The notes under the pieces are model-generated. The model saw only the letters and a program-made list of their open reading frames with translations. It was not told where the DNA came from and ran no database searches. The translations under genes were made by a program, and so were the position numbers. A DNA stretch of 64,000 bases from Arsenicicoccus sp. oral taxon 190. GTDB taxonomy: Bacteria; Actinomycetota; Actinomycetes; Actinomycetales; Dermatophilaceae. The DNA is taken from positions 2,418,001 through 2,482,000 of the forward strand of contig NZ_CP012070.1 of NCBI RefSeq assembly GCF_001189535.1, written 5' to 3'. Positions 52,190 to 61,394 of this stretch are shown here, one piece after another (position 1 is the stretch's first letter; each line of letters begins with the position of its first letter).

Positions 52190-55075
52190 ATGCTCGTCCT
52201 GGTCTGCCTGCACCTGCTCGCAGCCGTCGGTGCCCCCCTGCTGGTGCGGTGGTGGGGACGGCGGGCCTTCTGGGCGCTCGCCCTGCCCTCGGTCGCCACC
52301 GCGGGCTACGCGCTGGCGCGCACCGCCGACGCCCGCGGCGGCACCGGACCCGTCGAGCGCCTCGACTGGGTCCCGTCGCTGCACCTCAGCATCACGCTGC
52401 GGATGGACTCCCTGGCCTGGCTGATGTGCCTGGTCGTCGGGATCGTGGGCGCGATGGTGCTCATCTACTGCGCCGGCTACTTCGAGGACGACGAGCCGGG
52501 GCTGGACCGGTTCGCGGCCCACCTCACCGCCTTCGCGGGGGCCATGACGGGGCTGGTCCTCAGCGACGACCTGCTGCTCCTCTACCTCTTCTGGGAGCTG
52601 ACGACGGTCCTGTCCTACCTGCTCGTCGGCCACCAGTCGCAGCTCGAGGACAGCCGCAACGCCGCGACGCAGGCGCTCGTCGTCACGACCGCCGGTGGGC
52701 TCGCGATGCTCGTGGGCATCGTCATGGTGGGCCAGGCCGCCGGCACCTACTCGCTCTCGGCGATCCTCGCGGCACCCCCCTCAGGGGGCACGATCCCCGT
52801 CGCCGTGGTGCTGCTCCTCGTCGGCGCCGTCAGCAAGTCGGCGCTGGTGCCCTTCCACTTCTGGCTCCCCGGCGCCATGGCGGCGCCCACCCCGGTCAGC
52901 GCCTACCTGCACGCCGCCGCCATGGTCAAGGCGGGCGTCTACCTCGTGGCGCGGCTCGCCCCCGGCTTCGCCACGTCGCCCAGCTGGCACCCCGTCGTGC
53001 TGACGCTGGGCTGCCTCACGATGCTGATCGGTGGCTACCGGGCGCTGCGGCAGGTGGACCTCAAGCTGCTCCTGGCCTACGGCACCGTCTCCCAGCTGGG
53101 CTTCCTGATCGTCCTGGTCGGCACCGGCTCCGCCGAGGCGGCGTATGCCGGCCTCGCCATGCTCGTCGCCCACGCCGTCTTCAAGGCAGGGCTGTTCCTG
53201 TCCGTCGGCGCGATCGACCACGCGACCGGGACCCGCGACATCCGGCGGCTGAGCGGCCTGCGGCACCGGATGCCGGCCGTGTGGCTCGCCTCCACCGCGT
53301 GCGCCGTCTCGATGGCCGGCCTGCCTCCCACCCTGGGCTTCGTCGGCAAGGAGGCGGTCTACGAGACCTTCTGGCACGGCACCCAGCCGTGGAGCCGCCC
53401 GGTGCTCGCCGTCCTCGTGACGGGCTCGATCCTCACCCTGGCCTACAGCGCACGGTTCGTCCTGGGGGCCTGGAGCGACGTGCCGGGGCAGCGCCCCACC
53501 GACTACCACGCGCTGCCCGCGCCCGTGGTCGCCATACCGGCTGTGCTCGGGGCCCTGAGCGTGATCGCGAGCCCCTTCCTGGGCCAGGCGCAGCACCTCC
53601 TCGAGGGCTACGCCGCCGCGTGGCCCGAGGGGGACCACCCGATCCACCTGGGGCTGTGGCACGGTCTCACACCAGCCCTGTGGCTGACCGTCCTCACCGT
53701 GCTCGCGGGACTGGCCCTGGTGGCCGTGCGGACGTCCGTCGAGCGGGTGCAGCGGGCGCTGCCGCACCCTCCCGCCGCGGTGTCGGCCTACCGCGTCGTC
53801 ATGCGCGCCCTGGACCGCGGGTCGATCGAGGTCACCGGTGGTCTGCAGCGCGGTTCGCTGCCCCTGACGCTCGGGCTGATCCTCGTGGTCTTCGCCGGGC
53901 TGACCGTGTCCGGGCTCCTCGGCGTCCAGCAGCGGCCGGCGCTGCGCTGGTGGGACACGCCCGCCCAGGCCGGGGTGGCGCTCGTGATCACGGTCGCGGC
54001 CGTCGCCGCGGTGCGATCCCGGCGCCGGCTGCGCGGCGTCTTCCTCGTGGGGGCCACCGGCTACGGCGTGGCCGTCCTCTTCCTCCTGCACGGCGCCCCG
54101 GACCTCGCGCTCACGCAGGTCCTGGTCGAGACCGTCTCCATCGTCGTCTTCGTGCTCGTGCTGCGGCGGCTCAGCGGGAAGTTCAACGACGACCCCTCCC
54201 GCGGCAACCGCAGCCTGCGGATCGCCCTCGGCGTCGTCTCCGGGGTGCTGGTGTGCGGTGCCGCGCTCGCCGCCGCCGGCGCTCGCACGGCGCCGGCCGG
54301 GTCGGTCGGGTGGCCCGTCGAGGCGACGACCTTCGGCGGCGGCGAGAACACCGTCAACGTCGCCCTGGTGGACATCCGGGCGTGGGACACGATGGGGGAG
54401 ATCTCCGTCGTGGTGGTGGCCGCCACCGGCGTCGCCAGCCTCATCTACATCAGCCAGGCCCGCGTGACCGCGACCCGACGACGGCTCAGCGAGGCCCGCC
54501 GCAGCCTGCATCAGGCCGGGCGCCCGCACCCGGACGAGCCGCCGCGGCCCCCCGGCTGGCTGGCGACCCCCGTCAAGGACCGCCCGGGGGAGCCGTCGCT
54601 GATCTTCGCCGTCGTCACCCGGCTGCTCTTCCCCGTGATCATGGTGTGGTCGGTGTTCCTGCTCTTCGCCGGGCACAACAACCCCGGGGGCGGCTTCGCG
54701 GCCGGGTTGGTGGCCGGGCTGGCGCTGACCGTCCGCTACCTCGCCGGCGGCCGCGTGGAGCTGCGGCTGGCCCTTCCGCTCATGCCGGGCGCCCTGCTCG
54801 GCACCGGGCTCTTCCTGTCCGCCGGCTTCGGGTTCGTCTCGATGCTGGTCGGGGGCTCGGTGCTGCAGAGCTGGGACGCCGACCTCGACCTGCCGCTGAT
54901 CGGGCACCTGCACCTGGTGTCTTCGGTCTTCTTCGACCTCGGCGTCTACCTCGTGGTCATCGGGCTGATGCTGGACATCCTCCGGGCCCTCGGGTCCGCG
55001 CTGGACCGGCAGATCGCCGAGGCCTCCGACCCCGACGACCACACCGTCGCGACCCACGAGGAGGCGTCGCCATGA
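52190..55075 (+). CDS. mrpA: Na+/H+ antiporter subunit A/B fusion (MrpA-MrpB)
   Basis: A 961-residue membrane protein. Residues about 1-620 are the NuoL-like MrpA core, with the conserved Glu of LFWELTTVLSYLLVG (about 140) and the Lys/His helices PFHFWLPGAMAAPTPVSAYLHAA and LAYGTVSQLGF. About 620-800 is the MrpA C-terminal extension, and about 805-940 is MrpB (FLLFAGHNNPGGGFAAGLV). The fused AB subunit is the large proton-handling component of the complex. Stop overlaps mrpC by four bases. Confidence 0.95.
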   Translation: MLVLVCLHLLAAVGAPLLVRWWGRRAFWALALPSVATAGYALARTADARGGTGPVERLDWVPSLHLSITLRMDSLAWLMCLVVGIVGAMVLIYCAGYFEDDEPGLDRFAAHLTAFAGAMTGLVLSDDLLLLYLFWELTTVLSYLLVGHQSQLEDSRNAATQALVVTTAGGLAMLVGIVMVGQAAGTYSLSAILAAPPSGGTIPVAVVLLLVGAVSKSALVPFHFWLPGAMAAPTPVSAYLHAAAMVKAGVYLVARLAPGFATSPSWHPVVLTLGCLTMLIGGYRALRQVDLKLLLAYGTVSQLGFLIVLVGTGSAEAAYAGLAMLVAHAVFKAGLFLSVGAIDHATGTRDIRRLSGLRHRMPAVWLASTACAVSMAGLPPTLGFVGKEAVYETFWHGTQPWSRPVLAVLVTGSILTLAYSARFVLGAWSDVPGQRPTDYHALPAPVVAIPAVLGALSVIASPFLGQAQHLLEGYAAAWPEGDHPIHLGLWHGLTPALWLTVLTVLAGLALVAVRTSVERVQRALPHPPAAVSAYRVVMRALDRGSIEVTGGLQRGSLPLTLGLILVVFAGLTVSGLLGVQQRPALRWWDTPAQAGVALVITVAAVAAVRSRRRLRGVFLVGATGYGVAVLFLLHGAPDLALTQVLVETVSIVVFVLVLRRLSGKFNDDPSRGNRSLRIALGVVSGVLVCGAALAAAGARTAPAGSVGWPVEATTFGGGENTVNVALVDIRAWDTMGEISVVVVAATGVASLIYISQARVTATRRRLSEARRSLHQAGRPHPDEPPRPPGWLATPVKDRPGEPSLIFAVVTRLLFPVIMVWSVFLLFAGHNNPGGGFAAGLVAGLALTVRYLAGGRVELRLALPLMPGALLGTGLFLSAGFGFVSMLVGGSVLQSWDADLDLPLIGHLHLVSSVFFDLGVYLVVIGLMLDILRALGSALDRQIAEASDPDDHTVATHEEASP

Positions 55076-55539
55076 CCGTCAACCTCACCCTCGCCCTGCT
55101 CGCGGGCGTGCTCTTCGGCTCCGGCGTCGTGCTGCTGATGGCCCGCAGCCTGGTCCGGGCGCTGCTCGGCGTGCTGCTCATGAGCAACGGCGTCAACGTC
55201 GTCTTCCTCGTGGCGTCGGGAGCACCCGGTCGGGCCCCGATCGTCTCCAAGGAGTCCGCGGCCTCGGTCACCATCGGCGCCGGCGGCATCTCCGACCCGC
55301 TCCCGCAGGCGATGGTCCTGACGGCGATCGTCATCACGCTGGCGGTGACGGCATACTGCCTGGCCCTGGCCCACCGGGCCTGGCAGCTGTCGTCCAGCGA
55401 CAACGTCGAGGACGACCCCGAGGACACCAGGATCGGGCAGCTGGCCGAGACCAACGCCGTGCCAGACACCGACTACCAGGACACCAGCGACCCGCACGCC
55501 CTGGCCGACGCCGTGACCGACGAAGAGGCACACCGATGA
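55072..55539 (+). CDS. mrpC: Na+/H+ antiporter subunit C
   Basis: A 155-residue NuoK-like subunit with three transmembrane segments; LLGVLLMSNGVNVVFLV and DPLPQAMVLTAIVITLAVTA are the conserved helices. It has an extra ~45-residue acidic C-terminal tail (from about residue 110) compared with the usual ~110. ATGA overlaps with mrpA and with mrpD. Confidence 0.94.
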   Translation: MTVNLTLALLAGVLFGSGVVLLMARSLVRALLGVLLMSNGVNVVFLVASGAPGRAPIVSKESAASVTIGAGGISDPLPQAMVLTAIVITLAVTAYCLALAHRAWQLSSSDNVEDDPEDTRIGQLAETNAVPDTDYQDTSDPHALADAVTDEEAHR

Positions 55540-57110
55540 CCCCCACCGACCTCGTGCCGCTGCCGGTGGTGCTGCCGCTGGTGGGCGCCGGGCTCACGGT
55601 GGTGGCCTCCGGGCACCGCGGCACCCAGCGGCTGATCAGCACCGTCGTGCTCACCACGTCGGTCGTGGCCGCGGCGCTGCTGCTGTGGGCGGCCCACACC
55701 CGGGGCACCCAGGTGGTCCGGGTCGGTGGCTGGCCCCCGGCCGACGGCATCACCCTCGTGGTCGACCGGCTGTCGGCGCTGATGCTGCTGGTCTCCTCGG
55801 TCGTCACGCTCGCGGTGATGCTCTGCGCGATCGGGCAGGGCCGGGCCGCCGACGACACCGAGAGCGACAGCGAGCGCTCGCTGCCGATCTTCCACCCGAC
55901 GATGCTGGTCCTGTCGGCGGGCGTGTCCACGACCTTCGTCTCCGGCGACCTGTTCCACCTCTACGTGGGCTTCGAGATGCTCCTCTTCGCGAGCTTCGTC
56001 CTGCTCACCCTCGGCGGGACCGCCCCGCGGGTGCGGGCGGGCGCCCACTACGTCGTGGTCAACCTCCTCTCGTCCCTGGTCTTCCTGGTGGCGATCGCCC
56101 TGGTGTATGCCGCCACCGGCACCGTCAACCTCGCCGAGCTCGCCGGGCGGCTGGACGCCCTGCCGTCCGGCCAGCAGGGGCTGCTGCACGGCATGCTGCT
56201 GCTGGGCTTCTGCATCAAGGCCGCGGTCTTCCCGATGTCCGGCTGGCTGCCGGACTCCTACCCGACGGCCCCGGCGTCGGTCACGGCGGTCTTCGCGGGG
56301 TTGCTGACCAAGGTCGGCGTCTACGCGATCATCCGCACCGAGACCCTGCTCTTCCCCGACGGTCGCCTGGACACGGTCCTGATGTGGGCCGGCCTGCTCA
56401 CGATGCTGGTGGGGATCCTGGGCGCGGTGGCGCAGGACGACATGAAGCGGCTGATGTCCTTCACCCTCGTGTCCCACATCGGCTACCTCGTCTTCGGCAT
56501 CGCCGTGGCCAACCGGGCGGGCATGTCCGCGGCAATCTTCTACGCGGCGCACCACATCACCATCCAGACCGCGCTCTTCCTGGTCACCGGGCTGGTGGAG
56601 TCGAGGGCCGGGTCGACCTCGCTGAGCCACCTCGGAGGGCTGGGGCGGCTCGCCCCGGGCCTGGCGCTGCTGTTCTTCATCCCGGCCATGAACCTCGCCG
56701 GCATCCCGCCCTTGTCCGGCTTCCTCGGCAAGGTGGGGCTCATCCAGGCCGGCGTCGACGCGGGCACGCCGCTGGCGTTCACGCTGGTGGCCGGGTCGGT
56801 GGTCACCAGCCTGCTGACGCTCTACGCCATCAGCCGGGTGTGGGGCCGCGTCTTCTGGCGGGCGCCGCGCGCTGTGTCGATCGGCGACGGCCAGGACGGC
56901 GAGGTCGTCACCGGCGAGGCCGCGGCCCGCGCCATCGCCGCCCGGCCGCTGCCGCTCGGCGCGGTCGTCCCCACGACCGCCCTGGTGGCGGTGACCGTCG
57001 CGATCACGCTCGTGGCGGGCCCGCTCTACGGCATCACGGATGCCGCCGCCGCCCAGCTGGCCGACCGCGCCGGTTACGCCCGAGACGTGCTGGGAGGTGG
57101 TCACCCGTGA
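55536..57110 (+). CDS. mrpD: Na+/H+ antiporter subunit D
   Basis: A 524-residue NuoM/N-like subunit with about 14 transmembrane helices. The helix with the conserved Glu (FHLYVGFEMLLFASFVLL) is near residue 148, followed by PMSGWLPDSYPTAPASVTA and DDMKRLMSFTLVSHIGYLVFG with conserved Lys and His. Residues around 450-475 are a soluble insertion before the last helix. Coupled on both sides by overlaps. Confidence 0.95.
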   Translation: MTPTDLVPLPVVLPLVGAGLTVVASGHRGTQRLISTVVLTTSVVAAALLLWAAHTRGTQVVRVGGWPPADGITLVVDRLSALMLLVSSVVTLAVMLCAIGQGRAADDTESDSERSLPIFHPTMLVLSAGVSTTFVSGDLFHLYVGFEMLLFASFVLLTLGGTAPRVRAGAHYVVVNLLSSLVFLVAIALVYAATGTVNLAELAGRLDALPSGQQGLLHGMLLLGFCIKAAVFPMSGWLPDSYPTAPASVTAVFAGLLTKVGVYAIIRTETLLFPDGRLDTVLMWAGLLTMLVGILGAVAQDDMKRLMSFTLVSHIGYLVFGIAVANRAGMSAAIFYAAHHITIQTALFLVTGLVESRAGSTSLSHLGGLGRLAPGLALLFFIPAMNLAGIPPLSGFLGKVGLIQAGVDAGTPLAFTLVAGSVVTSLLTLYAISRVWGRVFWRAPRAVSIGDGQDGEVVTGEAAARAIAARPLPLGAVVPTTALVAVTVAITLVAGPLYGITDAAAAQLADRAGYARDVLGGGHP

Positions 57111-57613
57111 GCGGACGCATGCGGCTGACGCCGACCGTCGGCCTGGCCGTCGTCTGGATCCTGCTCTGGGGCAACGTGTCCTGGGGCAACGTGGTTGCGG
57201 GGCTCGCGGTCGCCGTGGTGGTGCAGCTCCTCTTCCCGCTGCCGCGGGTCATGTCCGGGGTGCGGGTGCACCCGTGGGGCTTCCTCGTGCTGCTGGGTGC
57301 CTTCCTGCGTGACCTCGTCGTCGCCAGCGTCTGGGTCGCCTGGCTCGCGGTCCGGCCCCGGCCGATCAGCAAGGGCACCGTCATCGAGGTGCAGCTGACC
57401 GAGCGGGACGACCTGCTGCGCACCGCGGTGGCCGAGCTCACCTCCCTGGTGCCCGGCACCGTCGTCGTCGACCTCGAGCCGGAGGACGGGATCCTCGTCA
57501 TGCACGTGCTGGACCGCAGCGACCCCGCCGACCTGCAGGCCGAGCGCGACCGGGTGGGCCGGCTGGAGCGTCGGGTGCGCCGCGCCCTCGGTCGTGAGGA
57601 GGTGGCCCGGTGA
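57107..57613 (+). CDS. mrpE: Na+/H+ antiporter subunit E
   Basis: A 168-residue subunit with N-terminal hydrophobic helices and a cytoplasmic domain; FLRDLVVASVWVAWLA and TELTSLVPGTVV-like AELTSLVPGTVVVDLEPEDGILVMHVLD (about 112-141) are family marks. GTG overlaps the mrpD stop (GTGA). Confidence 0.93.
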   Translation: MSGRMRLTPTVGLAVVWILLWGNVSWGNVVAGLAVAVVVQLLFPLPRVMSGVRVHPWGFLVLLGAFLRDLVVASVWVAWLAVRPRPISKGTVIEVQLTERDDLLRTAVAELTSLVPGTVVVDLEPEDGILVMHVLDRSDPADLQAERDRVGRLERRVRRALGREEVAR

Positions 57614-57960
57614 CCGTCCTCGTGGTGCTGATCGTGTCGATGCTGCTCGTCTCCGCCCTCCTGGCCGTATGGCGGCTCGTCACCGGCCCGACGGTGCTCA
57701 ACCGCACGCTGGCCAGCGACCTGCTGATCAGCATCGTCATCTGCGCGCTCGGGGTGGAGGCGGTCGTCGGGGAGCACTCGACGACGCTGCCGATCCTGGT
57801 GTCGCTGTCCCTGGTGGGCTTCGTGGCGACGGTGGCGGTGTCCCGGTTCGTGGCCGGGGACACCGACGCGGCCGCCCCGCCGGACAAGGCCGACGAGGCC
57901 ACCTTCCCCAGCGGCTTCGCGGAGGACCGCGGGGTCGAGGACGACGGGAGCAGCCGATGA
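57610..57960 (+). CDS. mrpF: Na+/H+ antiporter subunit F
   Basis: A 116-residue subunit with three transmembrane helices; RLVTGPTVLNRTLASDLL is the conserved loop with the key Asp. The last 30 residues form a charged tail not usual in the family. GTGA overlap with mrpE and ATGA with mrpG. Confidence 0.93.
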   Translation: MTVLVVLIVSMLLVSALLAVWRLVTGPTVLNRTLASDLLISIVICALGVEAVVGEHSTTLPILVSLSLVGFVATVAVSRFVAGDTDAAAPPDKADEATFPSGFAEDRGVEDDGSSR

Positions 57961-58367
57961 ACCCCGACCACGTGGCGGACGTCGTCGCCCTCGTCTTCCT
58001 CACGCTCGGGTCGATGCTCTGCCTGTGCGCGGCGATCGCGCTGGTGAGGTTCCCCGACCTGCTGTCCCGGATGCACGCGGCGACCAAGCCGCAGACCCTC
58101 GGGCTGCTGCTCGTCCTGCTCGGGGTCGGGGTCGGCCGGCACGCCGGGCTGGACGTCGGGATGCTGCTGCTCGTCGCGGTCTTCCAGCTGGCGACGGCCC
58201 CGGTGTCCTCCCACCTGCTGAGCCGGGCCGCGGTCCACACCGGTCAGGCGACGGGGGTCCGGGAGGACCAGCGGGTGCCCCGCAAGGACGCCGGGCAGGG
58301 CCCGTCGTCCCAGCGGCTGCCCCACGAGGACGCCGGGCAGCCCCCGCCGTCCGACCCTGCGGACTGA
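57957..58367 (+). CDS. mrpG: Na+/H+ antiporter subunit G
   Basis: A 136-residue subunit with three transmembrane helices and VRFPDLLSRMHAATKPQTLGLLLVLLG-type residues (about 29-55), then a polar Pro/Asp/Gln-rich tail from about residue 95. Last gene of the mrpA/B-C-D-E-F-G operon, which exports Na+ (or K+) in exchange for protons for pH and salt tolerance. Confidence 0.93.
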   Translation: MNPDHVADVVALVFLTLGSMLCLCAAIALVRFPDLLSRMHAATKPQTLGLLLVLLGVGVGRHAGLDVGMLLLVAVFQLATAPVSSHLLSRAAVHTGQATGVREDQRVPRKDAGQGPSSQRLPHEDAGQPPPSDPAD

Positions 58368-58388
58368 GACGGCGGGCGCGGCATACGG

Positions 58389-58404
58389 CCCCCGGCGGCG
58401 GGGG
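58389..58404. terminator. Short hairpin between mrpG and fhs
   Basis: A 6-bp stem (CCCCCG/CGGGGG, 58389-58394 and 58399-58404) with a 4-base loop in the 45-base gap between convergent genes; possible bidirectional terminator, no T tract. Confidence 0.3.
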
Positions 58405-58412
58405 AGCGGCTG

Positions 58413-60113
58413 CTAGAAGAGCCCCACCGTGTTGCCGTCGGCGTCGATGTCGATGCGCATCGCGGCGGGGGACTTCGACAGGCCCGGCATCGTCATCATC
58501 GACCCGCAGATCGCGTAGACGTAGCCGGCTCCGGCGGCGAGCCGCACCTCGCGCACCGGCAGCGTCCAGCCGCGCGGCGCGCCCTTGAGGGTCGGGTCGT
58601 GGGACAGCGACATCTGGGTCTTGGCGATGAGCACGGGCAGGTGGCCGTAGCCCTGGTCGGTGTACATCGCGAGGGCCTTGGCCGCGGCGGGGTCGAGCGA
58701 GATCCCGTTGGCGCCATACACCTTGGTGGCGACCTTGCGGATCTTGGTCTCCAGGGAGTCCTCGAAGTCGTAGGTCGGGGTGAAGTGGACCTCGTCGTTG
58801 CAGGCCTCGACGACCGTGCGGGCGAGGTCCTCGGCGCCGGCGCCGCCGTCCTTGACGTGGGTGGACACGGCGCAGCGCGCGCCCATCTCCTCCGCGACGC
58901 GTCGGATCACCGCGTGCTCGGACGGGTGGTCGGTGGGGAAGGCGTTGATGGCGACGACCGGCTGCACCCCGAAGTCCTGGATGATCTGGATATGCTTGCG
59001 CAGGTTGTCGCAGCCCGCTTCGACGTCCTCGGGCGACTCGAGCAGCATCCCCTCGGGCAGCGGCTTGCCGGCCTTGACCTCGTAGCGCCCGGAGTGGGAC
59101 TTGAGGGCCCGGACCGTGGCGACGAGCACGGCGGCCTGCGGGGTGAGCCCGGCGGCGCGGCACTTGACGTTGAAGAACCGCTCGGCGCCCATGTCGGCGG
59201 CGAACCCCGCCTCGGTCAGGAGGATGTCGCCGGCCTTGATGCCGACGCGGTCGGCGATGATCGAGGAGTTGCCGATGGCGATGTTGCCGAAGGGGCCGGT
59301 GTGGATGAAGGCCGGGGTGTGCTCCAGGGTCTGCATCAGGTTGGGCTTGAGGGCGTCCTTGAGCAGCACGCACATCGCGCCCGCCGCGCCGATCTGCTCC
59401 GCGGTGACGGGCTTCTTGTCCTTGGTGAAGCCGACGACGATGCGGCCGAGGCGCTCGCGCAGGTCCCGCAGCGAGGTGGCGAGGGCCATGATGACCATGA
59501 CCTCGGACGCCGCGGTGATGTCGAATCCGGCCTGGCGCGTCACGCCGTCGGTCTTGGCGCCGCAGCCCTCGATGATGTGCCGCAGCGAGCGGTCGTTGAC
59601 GTCCATGACCCGGCGCCACTGGATGTCGTCGAGCCCGAGCTCGTTGCCGAAGTGCAGGTGGTTGGCGACCATCGCGGCGAGCAGGTTGTGCGCCGCGGTG
59701 ATGGCGTGGAAGTCGCCCGTGAGGTGCAGGTTGAGCATCTCCATCGGGACGATCTGGCTGTAGCCGCCGCCGGCCGCGCCGCCCTTGACCCCGAAAACGG
59801 GCCCGAGGGAGGGCTGTCGCAGCGCCAGGACCGGCTTGCGGCCGATGCGCGCCAGGCCCTGGGCGAGGCCGACCGCCGTGGTGGTCTTGCCCTCGCCGAG
59901 CGGGGTGGGGGTGATGGCGGTGACCACGACGTACTTCGCGTCGGGCAGGTCCCGCATCTCGTCGATGACGGCGAGCTCCACCTTGGCCACGTGCGGGCCG
60001 TAGGGGATCAGGTGCGAGGCGTCGATGCCGACGGTGGCGGCGACCTCGGGGATGGGGGCGAGATCAGCGGATCGCGCGATCTCGATGTCTGAGGGAAACG
60101 GCTTTGTGTCCAC
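58413..60113 (-). CDS. fhs: Formate-tetrahydrofolate ligase
   Basis: A 566-residue enzyme making 10-formyl-THF from formate, THF and ATP. The P-loop PTPLGEGKTTT is at residues 69-79; VFGVKGGAAGGGYSQIVPME, LTGDFHAITAAHNLLAA, NDRSLR and the HTGPFGNIAIG segment match the family throughout. Feeds formyl groups to purine synthesis and to Fmt (14911-15837). GTG at 60113 with CATACT 7 bases upstream. Confidence 0.97.
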   Translation of the reverse strand: MDTKPFPSDIEIARSADLAPIPEVAATVGIDASHLIPYGPHVAKVELAVIDEMRDLPDAKYVVVTAITPTPLGEGKTTTAVGLAQGLARIGRKPVLALRQPSLGPVFGVKGGAAGGGYSQIVPMEMLNLHLTGDFHAITAAHNLLAAMVANHLHFGNELGLDDIQWRRVMDVNDRSLRHIIEGCGAKTDGVTRQAGFDITAASEVMVIMALATSLRDLRERLGRIVVGFTKDKKPVTAEQIGAAGAMCVLLKDALKPNLMQTLEHTPAFIHTGPFGNIAIGNSSIIADRVGIKAGDILLTEAGFAADMGAERFFNVKCRAAGLTPQAAVLVATVRALKSHSGRYEVKAGKPLPEGMLLESPEDVEAGCDNLRKHIQIIQDFGVQPVVAINAFPTDHPSEHAVIRRVAEEMGARCAVSTHVKDGGAGAEDLARTVVEACNDEVHFTPTYDFEDSLETKIRKVATKVYGANGISLDPAAAKALAMYTDQGYGHLPVLIAKTQMSLSHDPTLKGAPRGWTLPVREVRLAAGAGYVYAICGSMMTMPGLSKSPAAMRIDIDADGNTVGLF

Positions 60114-60120
60114 GACCGCG

Positions 60121-60126
60121 AGTATG
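60121..60126 (-). promoter_or_regulatory. -10 box of a leaderless fhs promoter
   Basis: On the minus strand CATACT, then 7 bases, then GTG 60113. It is weaker than the TAG-type boxes at its first base. Confidence 0.4.
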
Positions 60127-60180
60127 CCGGACCGCCCGCGCCCCCTCCCGGCCGGGGGTGGACTGCCCCTCTGGTTGCCG

Positions 60181-60360
60181 CTACCCGGCGGCCCGGCGTG
60201 CGGCCTCGCGGGCGAGGCGGTAGGCCTCCCGCAGGTCGGGGTCGGACAGGGCGAGGTAGACGACGCCGCAGTCGGCGGGCCCGGTGGCCCCCGGGTGGCA
60301 CAGCCCGCAGGGCTCGCCGGGCCGGACGGGGCACCGGGGCGTGGGGACGTGACGAGCCAT
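60181..60360 (-). CDS. 59-residue Cys-rich small protein
   Basis: A 59-codon frame on the minus strand: MARHVPTPRCPVRPGEPCGL, then CHPGATGPADCGVVYLALSD and an Arg/Ala-rich helix to the end. Four Cys at positions 10, 18, 21 and 31 suggest a small zinc site. I recall similar CPVRPGEPC small proteins as conserved in actinobacteria, but no function is known to me. A TAGCCT box 6 bases before the ATG strongly supports expression. It lies between fhs and the methyltransferase, same direction. Confidence 0.75.
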   Translation of the reverse strand: MARHVPTPRCPVRPGEPCGLCHPGATGPADCGVVYLALSDPDLREAYRLAREAARRAAG

Positions 60361-60366
60361 GCCGTC

Positions 60367-60372
60367 AGGCTA
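60367..60372 (-). promoter_or_regulatory. -10 box of a leaderless promoter for the 59-residue protein
   Basis: On the minus strand TAGCCT, then 6 bases, then ATG 60360. The box includes the stop codon of the methyltransferase gene. Confidence 0.6.
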
Positions 60373-61251
60373 CGCCGGGCGCTCGCACACGTAGATCGCG
60401 CTGCCGGGGATCAGCCGCCCCCGCAGCGGGCTCCAGCCGCCCCACACCTGATCGTGCCCCGCCGGCCACTCGGGCTCGACGAGGTCCACCAGGCGCAGCC
60501 CCGCGGCCGTGATCTCGCGGACCCGGTCGCCGAGGGTGCGGTGGTGCTCGACGTAGAGCGCGCGTCCCTGGTCGTCCTCCTCGACGTACGGCGAGCGGTC
60601 GAAGTAGGAGCTGGTCGCGGTCAGCCCCGCCTCGCCCGGCACGTCCGGGAAGGCCCACCGCACCGGGTGCGTCGTCGAGAAGACGAACCGACCGCCCCGG
60701 CGCAGCACACGCGCCGCCTCCCGCATCACCGCGGCCGAGTCGGCGACGAACGGCACCGCGCCGTACGCCGTCATCACCAGGTCGAAGCTCGCGTCCGCGA
60801 AGGGGAGCGCCGCTGCGTCGCACGCCAGCAGGGGGAGCGCCGCGCCCACCGTTCCCACTGAGCTCCCCGCGTCCACGTTGCCGGCCCGTATGCCGTCCGC
60901 CCGCCGCGCGTCGATGCTGCGCGCCTGCGCGAGCATCCCCGTCGACAGGTCCGTCGACACCACGACCGCACCCTGCTCCGCCAGCCACCGGCCACCCTGG
61001 GCCGCGCCACCGCCGACCTCAAGGACCCGCAGCCCGACGAGCGCCTCGGCCGGGCCGAGGATCCGGGCATCGGACTCCCGCAGCCCCTCCGGGCCCCACA
61101 CCAGGTCGGCGTCACCCAGGAAGGCGCCGTGCTCGGCGTAGTAGTCGCCCGCCTCGGCGTCCCACCAGCCCTTGTTGGCCCGGGCCGACTCGCCCTGGTC
61201 GGCGTCCCGCCGGCTGACACCGGCGAAGCGGCCGCGGTGGGCGTTCGTCAT
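60370..61251 (-). CDS. Class I SAM-dependent methyltransferase
   Basis: A 293-residue methyltransferase with the SAM-binding motif I VLEVGGGAAQG (about residues 76-86), acidic end VVSTDLS, motif ALPFADASFDLVMTAYGAVPF and the ARVLRRGGRFVFSTTHPVRW strand. UbiE/COQ5-like small-molecule type; substrate unknown. ATG 61251 has AGGAGG directly upstream on the minus strand. Divergent from rpsA. Confidence 0.85.
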   Translation of the reverse strand: MTNAHRGRFAGVSRRDADQGESARANKGWWDAEAGDYYAEHGAFLGDADLVWGPEGLRESDARILGPAEALVGLRVLEVGGGAAQGGRWLAEQGAVVVSTDLSTGMLAQARSIDARRADGIRAGNVDAGSSVGTVGAALPLLACDAAALPFADASFDLVMTAYGAVPFVADSAAVMREAARVLRRGGRFVFSTTHPVRWAFPDVPGEAGLTATSSYFDRSPYVEEDDQGRALYVEHHRTLGDRVREITAAGLRLVDLVEPEWPAGHDQVWGGWSPLRGRLIPGSAIYVCERPA

Positions 61252-61264
61252 ACGACCTCCTGCT

Positions 61265-61294
61265 TTGACCGGTGCGTGACAGGACCGTTAGGGT
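61265..61294 (+). promoter_or_regulatory. rpsA promoter
   Basis: TTGACC (61265-61270) and TAGGGT (61289-61294) are separated by 18 bases, the best sigma-70-type pair in the window. The leader of about 95 bases before rpsA ends with GGAG (61381-61384) and is comparatively AT-rich. Confidence 0.7.
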
Positions 61295-61394
61295 GGACGA
61301 GTGTCTCGTGCGTGACCGCGCGCACCAGCCGGCGGCCCGGGGCACGTGCACGATCCCACCTATTCAACCTGTCCACCATCGGAGTTCCTACTAC

